A stretch of 64,000 nucleotides of DNA from Bizionia sp. M204 (GCF_023205095.1 NZ_CP046242.1:1105001-1169000), one strand, 5' to 3'. Positions 24,779 through 34,438 are shown, counted from the stretch's first letter. Notes: generated from the sequence alone by a model not told the origin. Made by a program: numbers and translations.

Positions 24779-27552
24779 TCAGACAACTCATATTAATTTG
24801 TTCTCTATTTGTAGTTCAAGTAGTGCTATCTCAAACAAAAAACAATGTAATTTCCGTTTCTTTTAATAACAAGCCTCTAAAGGAAGTTGTTTTAGAGCTT
24901 GAGAGAGAGAGTTCGCACGTTTTTTTTTTTAAAGACGAATGGCTAAAGGATATTATAATCAACGAAACTTTTACAGAAAAACCTCTAAATTATATTCTTG
25001 ATCGTGTTTTTAGAGAAACTTCTATAAATTATATAATATATAACTCCAAGGTTATACTCTCTAATAACAATGTGGTTTATAATTCATTGCCAAAGGACTT
25101 TTTTCCGGAAGAATTGGACACACTCCAAATTAATAAAGAGAAAGAGAATGAGAACGAAACTAAAACAGTTGTTTTCTACGAGCAATTTAGTTCGCAATCC
25201 ACTAAAGATAACCCCGAAATCATCACTATAGGTAAGCAAAATTCAAATTCGAAATCCTATTATACCCTAACGGGTAAAGTAAATAATTTACGAACAAATG
25301 AACCGCTACAAAATTTAGTTATTTCTGTTCAAAATAAAAGCATTAATGCGGTAACAGATGAAAAAGGAATTTATAGTATTAAATTACCCGTAGGCTATAA
25401 TTCTATAGAAACAAGGCTTTTAGGACATAAACCTGAAATAAGAAATATTATAATTTATGGAGATGGTTCTTTAAACTTTTTAGTATCCGAAGATACGGAA
25501 GAGTTAAGTGAAGTTTTAATCGTTTCCAAACGAAATGATAATGTTAAATCAGTAATAAGTGGTGTGACTAGAATAGATGTTGCTGATATCAAAACAATAC
25601 CTTTGGTTTTAGGTGAGCGAGATATTTTAAAGGTAGCTGTTACTTTACCCGGAATTAAAACAGCTGGTGAAGGTTCTTCTGGGTTCAATGTAAGAGGTGG
25701 CAGAACAGATCAAAATTTAATATTGCTTGATGATGCTGTAATTTATAATTCTGCACATTTTTTGGGCTTTTTTACCGCTTTGAACCCGTTTACTACAGGC
25801 AGTTTAGATATTTACAAGGCTAGTATTCCCGTCCAATATGGTGGTCGTTTATCATCTGTTTTTGATATCAAGACTAAAGATGGTAACATGGAAAAATTAT
25901 CTGGAGAAGGATCGATTGGCCCTGTAACAGCAAATTTAGCTGTTGAAACGCCAGTTATCAAAAATAAATCATCCTTGACCACTGGCTTCAGAGCGACTTA
26001 TTCAGATTGGGTGTTAAAGACAATAAAGGATGAAGAGTCTTTAAAAAATAGTCAAGCATCTTTTTTTGATGGTGTTTTGAAATATACGCATAAATTCAAT
26101 GATAAAAACAGAATACAATCTACCATATATTACAGTAAAGATAAATTTAGTATTTCCTCTGATTCTGTTTTTAATTATAGCAATTTATTAGGGTCAATAA
26201 AATGGGATCACACATTTAATGGAAAAAACAGAGGCTCTGTTATTGTTTCATCTAGTCAATATAAATATGATATTGATTATGAAGGCGACAGAAACTTAAA
26301 TTTTGATTTTGGGTATAATATTAATGAAACTCAATTAAAGTTGAATATGAAGTATTTATACAATAAGAAGCATAAGTTTGATTATGGCTTTAACAGTAAG
26401 CTTTATAAAGTAAACCCGGGTAACATAAAACCTAAAGGTGAGAATTCCGACATTGAAGCATTGTCTTTAGACGAGGAACGCGGTATAGAATCGGCAATTT
26501 ATATCTCCGATCTCTATGAAATAAGCAATAAATTTCTTTTGGATATAGGTTTGAGATATTCCTTTTATTCGGCACTTGGACCTAGCCAACAAAACGCATA
26601 TATAAATGGTGTTCCAAAAGAACAATCTACCATTAAGGAAGTTAAAACCTATGGAAATAATGAGTTTATAAAAACCTATGGTGGGCCAGAAGCTAGGGTC
26701 TCAATTAGATATTTATTAACACCTGAATTATCCCTGAAAGCTAGTTACAATAATCTTTATCAATACATTCATTTATTATCAAATAACACAACAGAATCAC
26801 CCACAGATGCTTGGAAACTTTCAGATTTAAATATTAAACCACAGCGATCTGAACAGTTTTCATTGGGAATATATAAAGATTTTAATACTGCAAACATCGA
26901 AATAAGTCTAGAAGGATATTACAAAAAAATGAAAGACATTCTAGATTATAAAATTGGAGCCGATTTAATTTTAAATGAAGATTTAGAAAGAGAATTATTA
27001 CAAGGAGAAGGCAAGGCTTATGGAATAGAGTTTTTAATTAAGAAAAAAAATGGTAAATTAAACGGGTGGTTAAGCTATAGTTATTCAAGGTCATTTACAC
27101 GACTAGCTAATACTATTACTGAAGAACAAGTTAACGACGGTGACTATTTTCCTGCAAATTATGATAAACCACATGATTTCACGGTAATTGCAAATTACAA
27201 ATTAACTCATAGATACAGTTTTTCTGCTAATTTCACCTATCAAACTGGAAGACCAATTACGTATCCTATAGGTAAATATATTTTTGCTAATGAAGAACAA
27301 GTTGTATATAGTGATAGAAATAAATATAGAATTCCCGATTATTACCGTTTAGATTTAGGAATAAATATTGAGGGTAATCATAAAATAAAAAAGCTTGCTC
27401 ACAGCTTTTGGAATATTTCGGTTTACAATGTTTTAGGAAGAAATAACCCGTATTCCATATTCTTTGAAAATGAAAACGGTAAAATCCAAGCTTATAAAAC
27501 ATCTATATTTGGTACACCGATTCCTACAATAACATACAATTTTAAATTTTAG
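24775..27552 (+). CDS. TonB-dependent receptor with STN and carboxypeptidase-like regulatory domains
   Basis: A 925-residue outer-membrane receptor. After the signal peptide (about 1-20) come an STN domain (about 22-100: NNVISVSFNNKPLKEVVLEL), a linker, a carboxypeptidase-regulatory-like domain (about 160-235: LTGKVNNLRTNEPLQNLVIS), a plug (about 250-370: GSSGFNVRGGRTDQNLILLD, VQYGGRLSSVFDIKTKDG) and a barrel ending in PTITYNFKF. STN domains often pass a signal to an anti-sigma factor, but none lies here. The start of the gene holds GA and T11 repeats (24901-24930). It is followed after 2 bases by a DUF4249 gene. Confidence 0.93.
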   Translation: MIRQLILICSLFVVQVVLSQTKNNVISVSFNNKPLKEVVLELERESSHVFFFKDEWLKDIIINETFTEKPLNYILDRVFRETSINYIIYNSKVILSNNNVVYNSLPKDFFPEELDTLQINKEKENENETKTVVFYEQFSSQSTKDNPEIITIGKQNSNSKSYYTLTGKVNNLRTNEPLQNLVISVQNKSINAVTDEKGIYSIKLPVGYNSIETRLLGHKPEIRNIIIYGDGSLNFLVSEDTEELSEVLIVSKRNDNVKSVISGVTRIDVADIKTIPLVLGERDILKVAVTLPGIKTAGEGSSGFNVRGGRTDQNLILLDDAVIYNSAHFLGFFTALNPFTTGSLDIYKASIPVQYGGRLSSVFDIKTKDGNMEKLSGEGSIGPVTANLAVETPVIKNKSSLTTGFRATYSDWVLKTIKDEESLKNSQASFFDGVLKYTHKFNDKNRIQSTIYYSKDKFSISSDSVFNYSNLLGSIKWDHTFNGKNRGSVIVSSSQYKYDIDYEGDRNLNFDFGYNINETQLKLNMKYLYNKKHKFDYGFNSKLYKVNPGNIKPKGENSDIEALSLDEERGIESAIYISDLYEISNKFLLDIGLRYSFYSALGPSQQNAYINGVPKEQSTIKEVKTYGNNEFIKTYGGPEARVSIRYLLTPELSLKASYNNLYQYIHLLSNNTTESPTDAWKLSDLNIKPQRSEQFSLGIYKDFNTANIEISLEGYYKKMKDILDYKIGADLILNEDLERELLQGEGKAYGIEFLIKKKNGKLNGWLSYSYSRSFTRLANTITEEQVNDGDYFPANYDKPHDFTVIANYKLTHRYSFSANFTYQTGRPITYPIGKYIFANEEQVVYSDRNKYRIPDYYRLDLGINIEGNHKIKKLAHSFWNISVYNVLGRNNPYSIFFENENGKIQAYKTSIFGTPIPTITYNFKF
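24901..24930 (+). repeat. GA and poly-T tracts inside the STN coding region
   Basis: GAGAGAGAGAG (24901-24911) and eleven T's (24920-24930) lie 9 bases apart within codons about 43-52 of the TonB receptor gene. The T run encodes the FFF of SSHVFFFKD. Confidence 0.85.
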
Positions 27553-27554
27553 CC

Positions 27555-28757
27555 ATGAGAAAAATAAATTATACATACATTATCATAGTTTTGATAATTG
27601 GATTATTTTTCAATTGTAAAGAACCTTTTGATATAGAGTCCATTGATTTTATTAACGCCTTTGTTGTGGAAAGCACGATTACAAATGAATTAAAGTTTCA
27701 ACAAGTTAAGATTACAAAAACATATACTTTAGATTCGCAAGAACCAGAATATGAAAATAATGCATCCGTATGGATAGAAGACAATTTTGGGAGTAGTTAT
27801 TCATTTATTCAAAATGAAGAAGGTATTTACATATCCGAGCAAGAATTTCAAGCTTTGCAAGATAGATTGTATCAATTATTCATTATTACTCAAGATGGTG
27901 GGCAATATAAATCCACTCGAATTGAATTAGCACCAAATTCAGAAATTACAAATCTCTATGCGGAATCTTCTACAAAAAATAATGGAGAAATAGGCGTCCA
28001 AGTCTATTTAGACAGTGATAATGAAAACAGTGATGCTCAATATTTTCGTTATGAATATACTGAAACTTACAAAATAATAGCACCTGAATGGCATCATCGT
28101 GATATTATAATAGAAAATTTTAGGTCGGATATTGATGAGGGATTTAAATATGACATTATAATTCTTCCTAGAGAGCAAGAGGAAAGAATTTGTTTTAAAA
28201 CTATAAATTCTTTAGGGGTAATTCAAACATCAACTAACGATCTCGAAGAAAATAAAATTTATAGATTCCCAATAATCTTTATTAATAAGAATAGTAGTGT
28301 TTTAAGGGATAGATATAGTATTTTGGTTAAACAATATACACAAAGTATTGAAGCGTATACCTATTACAAAATGATTAATGATCTTGGGGATTCTGGAAGC
28401 ATATTATCACCTAATCAGCCTGGATTTGTTCAAGGAAATATTAGTTCAGAAACAAACAAAAATGAAAAAGTTTTAGGTTATTTTGATGTTTCCAATGTCG
28501 ATTCAAAAAGAATTTATTTCAATTATGCTGATTTTACAAACTTACAACCTCCTTATGAATATAGTTGTGATAAATTAATACTAAATTATTATCAATATGA
28601 ACAACCTAATGAACGTGAAAAACTTTATCAAAGAGTAACAGATTTTAACTATAAATTAAGAGGTGTTGCAGGGTCCGTTTACACCATAGTTAAGCCACAG
28701 TGTGGAGATTGTACCACAATAGCATCTAACATAAGACCAGAATTTTGGGAAGATTAA
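27555..28757 (+). CDS. DUF4249 lipoprotein
   Basis: A 400-residue protein with a lipoprotein signal (GLFFNC) and the DUF4249 pattern: FVVESTITNELKFQQVKITKTY at the N-terminus, beta-rich central strands, then a C-terminal YTYYKMINDLG, LGYFDVS and a paired-cysteine QCGDCT end. DUF4249 proteins commonly sit beside TonB-dependent receptors in flavobacteria and may act as surface substrate-binding partners; that role is inferred. Gaps of 2 and 5 bases place it in the same operon as its neighbours. Confidence 0.85.
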   Translation: MRKINYTYIIIVLIIGLFFNCKEPFDIESIDFINAFVVESTITNELKFQQVKITKTYTLDSQEPEYENNASVWIEDNFGSSYSFIQNEEGIYISEQEFQALQDRLYQLFIITQDGGQYKSTRIELAPNSEITNLYAESSTKNNGEIGVQVYLDSDNENSDAQYFRYEYTETYKIIAPEWHHRDIIIENFRSDIDEGFKYDIIILPREQEERICFKTINSLGVIQTSTNDLEENKIYRFPIIFINKNSSVLRDRYSILVKQYTQSIEAYTYYKMINDLGDSGSILSPNQPGFVQGNISSETNKNEKVLGYFDVSNVDSKRIYFNYADFTNLQPPYEYSCDKLILNYYQYEQPNEREKLYQRVTDFNYKLRGVAGSVYTIVKPQCGDCTTIASNIRPEFWED

Positions 28758-28762
28758 AAATA

Positions 28763-30490
28763 ATGAATACAAAAATTATATTATTGATTAGCGCTATTTG
28801 CTTTAACTGCTCACTTTACGGTCAAATAAGTAAGGCGGAATATTTATATTTAAAAAATAAAATTCCTGTAGAAAAAATAGAAATACACACAAATACAAAC
28901 TTATTAGTTGTTGGGGAATTTTTACATTTTCAAATATCAAACTTCAATACAGGTACAAAAACTTATAGCTCAATAAGCAAAATTACGTACGTAGAGTTAA
29001 TTGGGGACAATCACAATGTCATTCTTAAACAAAAATTAAAAAGTGAATCAGGTTTATCTTTTGGGGATTTTTTTCTTTCTTCCAATATAAAAACAGGCCA
29101 CTACAAACTAATTGCCTATACCAATTGGTCTAAAAATAACGACTCAAATCGTTTTGCGGAAAAAGACATTTACATTATTAACCCCTTTAGTTCAAAACAT
29201 CAAATACCAAGAAAAATCAATAGTGAGGCTGTTATTTCTAAAATAACCACAGACCATAATGATTTCTCAATGAATGAATCAATTAATCCAATTTTGGTTT
29301 CCACTAATAAAAAAAATTATACTACCAGAGAAAAGGTAACTATAAATATATCTGAAAATCACCTTGCTGCTTATAACGGACTATTTAGTCTATCCGTACG
29401 AAAATTTGATTCTGTTTTCATAAAAAGTGATCATAAAAATGAAAAAAAAACCGAAACTTCTATGAAAACCTACTTTTTACCCGAGTTGCGCGGTGATATT
29501 ATTAGTGGTAGGTTAACATCTCTTGATAATATTTCAGTATCAGACAAACTGGTTTCTTTATCCATTCCGGGCAAAAAGTTTTATTTTAAAAATACGAGAA
29601 CTAACCGCAGGGGAGATTTTCATTTCATATTAAATGAACATTTCAATAGTTCTAACGCTTTCATACAGGTTAAAGAGAAAAACTTTAAGGAGTACGATAT
29701 ATATTTAAATGAGGAGGGTTTTAATGATTATAATGATTTTAAATTTAACAGTGTTGAATTGAACTCGAACATCAAAAATTGGTTAACAACAAGAAGTATT
29801 AATAATCAAATAGAAAATGTATATTTGGATTCTGTAATTACCAATTCTAATTATGATACAAATATAAAACCATTTTTTAACACTTTAGAAAAACGGTTTT
29901 ATTTAGATGATTATAATCGCTTCCCAACAATTAAAGAAACAATAGTTGAAATAGTAAACACCGCTTCCTTATCTCAAAAAAATGGGAGATATGAATTTAA
30001 TATTCCTGATTATGGAAATATTTATTTTAATAACAACTTAAATTTAAAACCATTAGTACTTTTTGATGGGTTTTATATTGAGAATTTAAATGACATAATT
30101 GATTTTAATACTAACAAACTTGAAAGTATTAGCACTGTTACTGGTCTGTACGTTTATGGAACTGAAATTTATAATGGCGTTATTTCTTTCCTATCTAAAC
30201 AAGGAGATTTTAAATTGAATAGCGTTCAGGATGATATTCAAATTTTAAACCTATCCAATCTAAAAACCTATCAAAGTCCTAACTATAATAGTAAGATAGA
30301 TAAACGCATTCCTGATTATAGAACGCAATTATTTTGGAAGCCTAATGTAAACTTGAATAATTCAAATAATGAACCTTATTATTTTGAATTTTTCACTTCT
30401 GATGAATTTGGTGTTTTTGAAGTAATATTAGAGGGATATACCAATACCGGAAAACATATAAAAATGGCAACCTATTTTAATGTTAATTAA
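28763..30490 (+). CDS. secreted MG2-like protein with degenerate plug-like C-terminus
   Basis: A 575-residue secreted protein. ATG 28763 is chosen over 28745 because it starts directly on the signal peptide (MNTKIILLISAICFNCSLYG). The N-terminal region (EIHTNTNLLVVGEFLHFQI, GHYKLIAYTNW) looks like the macroglobulin MG2 module found in Bacteroidota secreted proteins. The C-terminal region (LVLFDGFYIENLNDI, ESISTVTGLYVYGTEIYNGVI) resembles a TonB-receptor plug but has no barrel. It ends the receptor operon and overlaps the convergent gene by 8 bases. Function unknown; probably an accessory to the receptor. Confidence 0.75.
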   Translation: MNTKIILLISAICFNCSLYGQISKAEYLYLKNKIPVEKIEIHTNTNLLVVGEFLHFQISNFNTGTKTYSSISKITYVELIGDNHNVILKQKLKSESGLSFGDFFLSSNIKTGHYKLIAYTNWSKNNDSNRFAEKDIYIINPFSSKHQIPRKINSEAVISKITTDHNDFSMNESINPILVSTNKKNYTTREKVTINISENHLAAYNGLFSLSVRKFDSVFIKSDHKNEKKTETSMKTYFLPELRGDIISGRLTSLDNISVSDKLVSLSIPGKKFYFKNTRTNRRGDFHFILNEHFNSSNAFIQVKEKNFKEYDIYLNEEGFNDYNDFKFNSVELNSNIKNWLTTRSINNQIENVYLDSVITNSNYDTNIKPFFNTLEKRFYLDDYNRFPTIKETIVEIVNTASLSQKNGRYEFNIPDYGNIYFNNNLNLKPLVLFDGFYIENLNDIIDFNTNKLESISTVTGLYVYGTEIYNGVISFLSKQGDFKLNSVQDDIQILNLSNLKTYQSPNYNSKIDKRIPDYRTQLFWKPNVNLNNSNNEPYYFEFFTSDEFGVFEVILEGYTNTGKHIKMATYFNVN

Positions 30491-30998
30491 ACGGATACAA
30501 AAATGCTTCCGCTACTTTAAATGTTAGTTGTTCATCTTCAGATAAATCATAGGTAATTAATATTTCACCCCAATATTTTCCATCGGTAAAATTGGCTATA
30601 ATCCATTTATGGTTTAGTACGCGTATTTGGTCAATCATCATTTTACCACCATTTAGTGCGGGATAAGGAATTAAAGGATGCTCCTCACCTTTTACTAAAT
30701 TAAGTTCGTATAACTCATCTTTAATAAACGGAATCAGCTCACTTACACGATAACCTCTATCTTCAAAGTAACTTAAAGCAGACTCTGTATTCATTACCGA
30801 AAATTCAGATAAGTTTAAAACCTGATCGCGTAACCCCGAAATGGTATCATTATATTTTTGAGCATCGCGTTCAAAATGTGCAACTTTTTTGTCTATGATG
30901 CCCTCATAAGAGTCTAAAATACGCTTGGAGTTTACATATTGAAACACCACTAAAAGAAGTGCGAATATAAACAGGTACATAAAAATTTTATTCTTCAT
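30483..30998 (-). CDS. membrane-anchored protein of unknown function
   Basis: A 171-residue protein with one N-terminal membrane helix (IFMYLFIFALLLVVFQYV), a short coiled-coil-like stretch (about 25-60: RILDSYEGIIDKKVAHFERDAQKYNDTI split over helices) and a soluble domain with PLIPYPALNGGKMMID and KWIIANFTDGKYWGEILITYDL. I do not recognise a named family. The gene starts within the stop of the MBL hydrolase gene (TAATG), so the two are coupled. Confidence 0.75.
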   Translation of the reverse strand: MKNKIFMYLFIFALLLVVFQYVNSKRILDSYEGIIDKKVAHFERDAQKYNDTISGLRDQVLNLSEFSVMNTESALSYFEDRGYRVSELIPFIKDELYELNLVKGEEHPLIPYPALNGGKMMIDQIRVLNHKWIIANFTDGKYWGEILITYDLSEDEQLTFKVAEAFLYPFN

Positions 30999-31759
30999 TA
31001 TATGGTAATTTGTAAGTTATCGTAAGCTAAAAAAACGTTTTCCGGTAAGGTTTGTTGTACGGCGTCATGAAAACCTAATAAATGACTAATATGTGTTAAA
31101 TAAGCCCGTTTGGGATTTAAATATGCTATTATTTCCAATGCTTGCTCCAAATTTAAATGGGATGGATGTTCGGTTTCACGCAACGCATTAATCACTAAAA
31201 CATCTAAGCCTTTTAATTTCTGTAATTCAGAATCTTCAATTGTTTTAATATCCGTTAAATATGCAAAATTTTGAAAACGATACCCAAACACTTGAATATT
31301 ATAATGCTTGGCATTAATAGGAACAACCTCTATATTGCCTAAAGGAAATGCTTCGTTTTTCACTTCATGTTGAACCACACTTGGTGCACCTGGATATTTA
31401 TTTTCGGTTGTAAATATATAATCAAAACGCCGTGTTAATTCGCCTAAAACACGTTTATGTGCATAAATTGGAATAGCACCTTGATTAAAAAAATATGGTC
31501 TAATATCATCTAATCCGGCCGTATGATCTGCATGTTCATGAGTAAAAATAACCGCATCAATTTTTGTGCATTTGGCGCGTAACATTTGCTGTCTAAAATC
31601 CGGCCCACAATCAATGACATAGGTATAACTATCCCATTCTACTAGAACAGAAACACGTAAGCGTTTATCTTTTGGGTTTGTACTTAAACATACTGGATTT
31701 GTACTTCCTATAACAGGAATTCCTTGAGATGTCCCAGTACCTAAAAATGTAATTTTCAA
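30998..31759 (-). CDS. MBL-fold metallohydrolase (PhnP-like)
   Basis: A 253-residue cytosolic enzyme of the metallo-beta-lactamase fold with the two-metal motif H74-x-H76-x-D78-H79 (FTHEHADHTAGLDDIRP), VIDCGPDF before it and YLTHISHLLGFH at the C-terminal histidine end. The overall pattern (GTGTSQGIP at the N-terminus, N-terminal NPVCLS) resembles PhnP-type cyclic phosphodiesterases. The physiological substrate is not certain. It is followed by, and one base overlaps, the membrane-anchored protein gene. Confidence 0.9.
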   Translation of the reverse strand: MKITFLGTGTSQGIPVIGSTNPVCLSTNPKDKRLRVSVLVEWDSYTYVIDCGPDFRQQMLRAKCTKIDAVIFTHEHADHTAGLDDIRPYFFNQGAIPIYAHKRVLGELTRRFDYIFTTENKYPGAPSVVQHEVKNEAFPLGNIEVVPINAKHYNIQVFGYRFQNFAYLTDIKTIEDSELQKLKGLDVLVINALRETEHPSHLNLEQALEIIAYLNPKRAYLTHISHLLGFHDAVQQTLPENVFLAYDNLQITI

Positions 31760-31776
31760 TCGTATTTATTTTGAAA

Positions 31777-31784
31777 CAAAAATA
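31777..31784 (-). promoter_or_regulatory. -7 box candidate for the MBL hydrolase
   Basis: Minus strand TATTTTTG matches TAnnTTTG, 17 bases before the ATG at 31759. It lies next to the divergent promoter 31796-31824. Confidence 0.3.
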
Positions 31785-31795
31785 GGGTTAATTTT

Positions 31796-31824
31796 TTGTT
31801 TGACCACCCGTTTTAATACCTTTG
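31796..31824 (+). promoter_or_regulatory. Bacteroidota-type promoter for the 31851 gene
   Basis: TTG (31796-31798), 18 bases, TACCTTTG (31817-31824): a good match to TTG-N17-23-TAnnTTTG, 26 bases before the ATG. Confidence 0.5.
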
Positions 31825-31850
31825 TCACTTATAATTAACTGAAATTCCCA

Positions 31851-33311
31851 ATGGAAATTAGCTTAAAAGGTGATAAAGAGTTTGATGAAATACCGTCATT
31901 AAACACCAAAGCACTCCGTATAAATTTAAATGAAAATATTTACGGAACATTTGCTGAAATTGGCGCTGGTCAAGAAACCGTGCGTCAGTTTTTTAGAGCT
32001 GGTGGAGCTTCTGGCACAATTGCTAAAGCCATGTCTGCTTATGATAAGGATTTTAGTGATGCCATTTATGGCATAGAAACCGATGGTCGTTATGTTACTG
32101 AAGCGCGTTTATTAAAAATGTTATATCATGAAATTGATTTAATGGAAAAACGCTTACCTCGTGATAAGCACCCTAATAAACTATTCTTTTCCTATGCCAA
32201 TACGGTTGCTACAATAGATTTTGCTAAAAAATACAAAGGTCATGGTTGGGTAGGTATTCGTTATCAAATTGATCCCGATGAGCATGAGTATAACGAAATT
32301 TCATTGCATTTACGGTTTAAAGAAAACGACGCGCGTTTACAACAAGAAACACTGGGTATTTTAGGCACCAATTTAATTTATGGTGCTTTTTATAAGCATA
32401 ATGAACCTAAAAAATTGCTCCGTTATTTATACGATCATTTAGATAAGGATCAATTAGAAATTGATACCATTAACTTTTCTGGTCCTGCATTTAAGGATGT
32501 GGATAACCGATTAATGAGTTTGCAATTAGTAAAAAATGGCATGACGGATGCCGTTATGTTTGCACCAGATGGTAATAATGTATTGCCAGCACGTGTACTT
32601 TATAAGAAGAATATTTTAGCATTGCGTGGTAGTTTCAGACCTGTTACAAAAGTAAATATAGACATGTTTGAGAAATCTCACGCCATGTTTTTAAAAGAAA
32701 ATAAAGTAGACCCTAATAAAACACAGGTTGTTTTTGAAATTACCCTATCTAATTTACGTGCAGAAGGTGAAATTGATGAGCAAGATTTTATGGATCGGGC
32801 CAAATTACTATGTTCATTAGGACACACGGTTTTAATTTCTAATTTCCAAGAGTATTATAAATTAGTAGAATATTTTTCACAATATACCAAGAGCCGTATG
32901 GGTTTAGCGATGGGTGTCAATAATTTGGTTGATATTTTTGACGAGAAATATTACCGCCATTTAAGTGGTGGTATTTTGGAAGCTTTTGGAAAATTGTTTT
33001 TCAAAGATTTACGTGTTTACCTCTACCCTATGCAAGATGAAAATGGCGAACTTACCAATAGTGAAAACTTAAAAGTACATCCACGTATGAAAGAACTTTA
33101 TAAGTTTTTCAAGTATAATGGTAAAGTTGTGGATATTACAGATTATGACAGTTCTGTTTTAAACGTGTTTTCAAGAAATGTTCTTAAAAAAATATCAGAT
33201 GGTGAAGAAGGTTGGGAAACCATGTTGCCAGAAGGTGTTTCCAGATTAATTAAAGAAAAAAGTCTGTTTGGTTGTGAAACAGAAGAAATGATTCACCCAG
33301 ATGATATATAA
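31851..33311 (+). CDS. conserved flavobacterial protein of unknown function, 486 residues
   Basis: A soluble 486-residue protein, well conserved in Bacteroidota and some other bacteria as I recall it, with strong blocks such as SLNTKALRINLNENIYGTF, GAGQETVRQFFRAGGASGTI and ANTVATIDFAKKYKGHGWVG. It has no signal peptide and no membrane helix. Database names for relatives (TonB receptor, nicotinate-nucleotide adenylyltransferase) look like misassignments: I see neither a receptor barrel nor a nucleotidyltransferase HxGH motif. A good promoter precedes it, and a thioredoxin-like gene follows after 12 bases. Confidence 0.8.
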   Translation: MEISLKGDKEFDEIPSLNTKALRINLNENIYGTFAEIGAGQETVRQFFRAGGASGTIAKAMSAYDKDFSDAIYGIETDGRYVTEARLLKMLYHEIDLMEKRLPRDKHPNKLFFSYANTVATIDFAKKYKGHGWVGIRYQIDPDEHEYNEISLHLRFKENDARLQQETLGILGTNLIYGAFYKHNEPKKLLRYLYDHLDKDQLEIDTINFSGPAFKDVDNRLMSLQLVKNGMTDAVMFAPDGNNVLPARVLYKKNILALRGSFRPVTKVNIDMFEKSHAMFLKENKVDPNKTQVVFEITLSNLRAEGEIDEQDFMDRAKLLCSLGHTVLISNFQEYYKLVEYFSQYTKSRMGLAMGVNNLVDIFDEKYYRHLSGGILEAFGKLFFKDLRVYLYPMQDENGELTNSENLKVHPRMKELYKFFKYNGKVVDITDYDSSVLNVFSRNVLKKISDGEEGWETMLPEGVSRLIKEKSLFGCETEEMIHPDDI

Positions 33312-33323
33312 AAATTCATTTAT

Positions 33324-33863
33324 ATGAGCCATAAATTAATAGTAATTCTGTTTTTCTGTTTTGGTATTTTCTTTACGTGTAAAGCACAAGATGTGTCATC
33401 TGAAGCTGAAATAACTCCAAAAGATTTAGTTGGTGAAATTTCTAGATCTGAATTGGTTAGTAATACCGTGTTTAATCTATGGTTTTCTGATAATTTCGAA
33501 AATTATCAATTAGATAGCCAGACTATAGAAATGCTAAAGCGTATTCCAACTAAAAATTTAAGTTTTAAAATAATTATGGGCACTTGGTGTAGCGATAGTC
33601 AGCGTGATGTTCCGCGATTTGCTAGAATATTGGATGAATTACATATATCTGAAAACACCATTGATTACTACGCGTTAGATGCTAATAAACTATCACCTTC
33701 CAAAATTGAAGAAACGTATCAAGTAAGTCACGTTCCTACTTTTATTATTTATAAAAATGGTGTGGAATTAAATCGGATTGTTGAAATGTCTATTCGGACT
33801 TTAGAAGAAGACTTACTTATTATTCTTACAACTAATGACTATCAGCATATTTATGCGGATTAG
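33324..33863 (+). CDS. exported thioredoxin-fold protein with single active-site cysteine
   Basis: A 179-residue protein with a signal peptide (IVILFFCFGIFFTCKA, possibly a lipoprotein via the TCK cysteine). The mature part has a thioredoxin fold with MGTWCSDSQRDVPRF in place of WCxxC, so only one cysteine remains (C-S-D-S), and the cis-proline VSHVPTFIIY. A monothiol site suggests binding or a peroxidase/transfer role rather than classic disulfide reduction. It follows the unknown 486-residue protein by 12 bases and is ended by a strong terminator. Confidence 0.85.
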   Translation: MSHKLIVILFFCFGIFFTCKAQDVSSEAEITPKDLVGEISRSELVSNTVFNLWFSDNFENYQLDSQTIEMLKRIPTKNLSFKIIMGTWCSDSQRDVPRFARILDELHISENTIDYYALDANKLSPSKIEETYQVSHVPTFIIYKNGVELNRIVEMSIRTLEEDLLIILTTNDYQHIYAD

Positions 33864-33914
33864 TCCGTTTTAGCTTATGATTTTGAATAAAAATCATTCT
33901 TATATAATTTTAAT

Positions 33915-33940
33915 AAAAGCGACCTAACAGGTCGCTTTTT
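33915..33940. terminator. bidirectional rho-independent terminator
   Basis: AAAAGCGACCT (33915-33925), loop AAC, AGGTCGCTTTT (33929-33939). It serves the thioredoxin-like gene (+) and bcp (-). Confidence 0.85.
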
Positions 33941-33945
33941 AATTT

Positions 33946-34398
33946 TTAACCCAAAATCTGATCCGTATGCGCTTTGGTTTTTACCTTGGTAATAACATCT
34001 TCAATTAGTCCTTTTTCATCAATAATAAATGTGGTTCTATGAATGCCATCATATTCCTTGCCCATAAATTTCTTGGGTCCCCAAACGCCATAGGCTTCAA
34101 TAACGGCTTTATCTTCATCGGCTAATAAGGGATAGGGAAAATCGTATTTATTTTTAAAATTTGATTGTCTTTTTGCGCTATCTGCACTAACGCCTAAAAT
34201 ATCATAACCTGCCTTTTGAAAACGGCTATAATTATCACTTAAATTACAAGCCTCCGCTGTGCAACCTGGCGTGCTGGCTTTTGGATAGAAAAATAACACG
34301 AGTTTCTTTCCTTTATAATCGCTTAAAGAAATGCTATTTCCATCTTGGTCTTTTGCTGTAAAATCTGGTGCTTTATCTCCGGGTTTTAAATTTGTCAT
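33946..34398 (-). CDS. bcp: thioredoxin-dependent thiol peroxidase (Bcp/PrxQ)
   Basis: A 150-residue peroxiredoxin that reduces peroxides with thioredoxin electrons. The start is taken at 34398 (MTNLKPGDKAPDF), the conserved N-terminus; an upstream in-frame start at 34446 would only add a non-conserved tail overlapping nth. The peroxidatic C46 sits in STPGCT and the resolving C51 five residues later (AEAC), the usual BCP pair. It is divergent from nth, 40 bases start to start. Confidence 0.95.
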   Translation of the reverse strand: MTNLKPGDKAPDFTAKDQDGNSISLSDYKGKKLVLFFYPKASTPGCTAEACNLSDNYSRFQKAGYDILGVSADSAKRQSNFKNKYDFPYPLLADEDKAVIEAYGVWGPKKFMGKEYDGIHRTTFIIDEKGLIEDVITKVKTKAHTDQILG

Positions 34399-34438
34399 AG
34401 TATCTTTGTTTAAATCAATTTCTGTAAAAATACAACTT

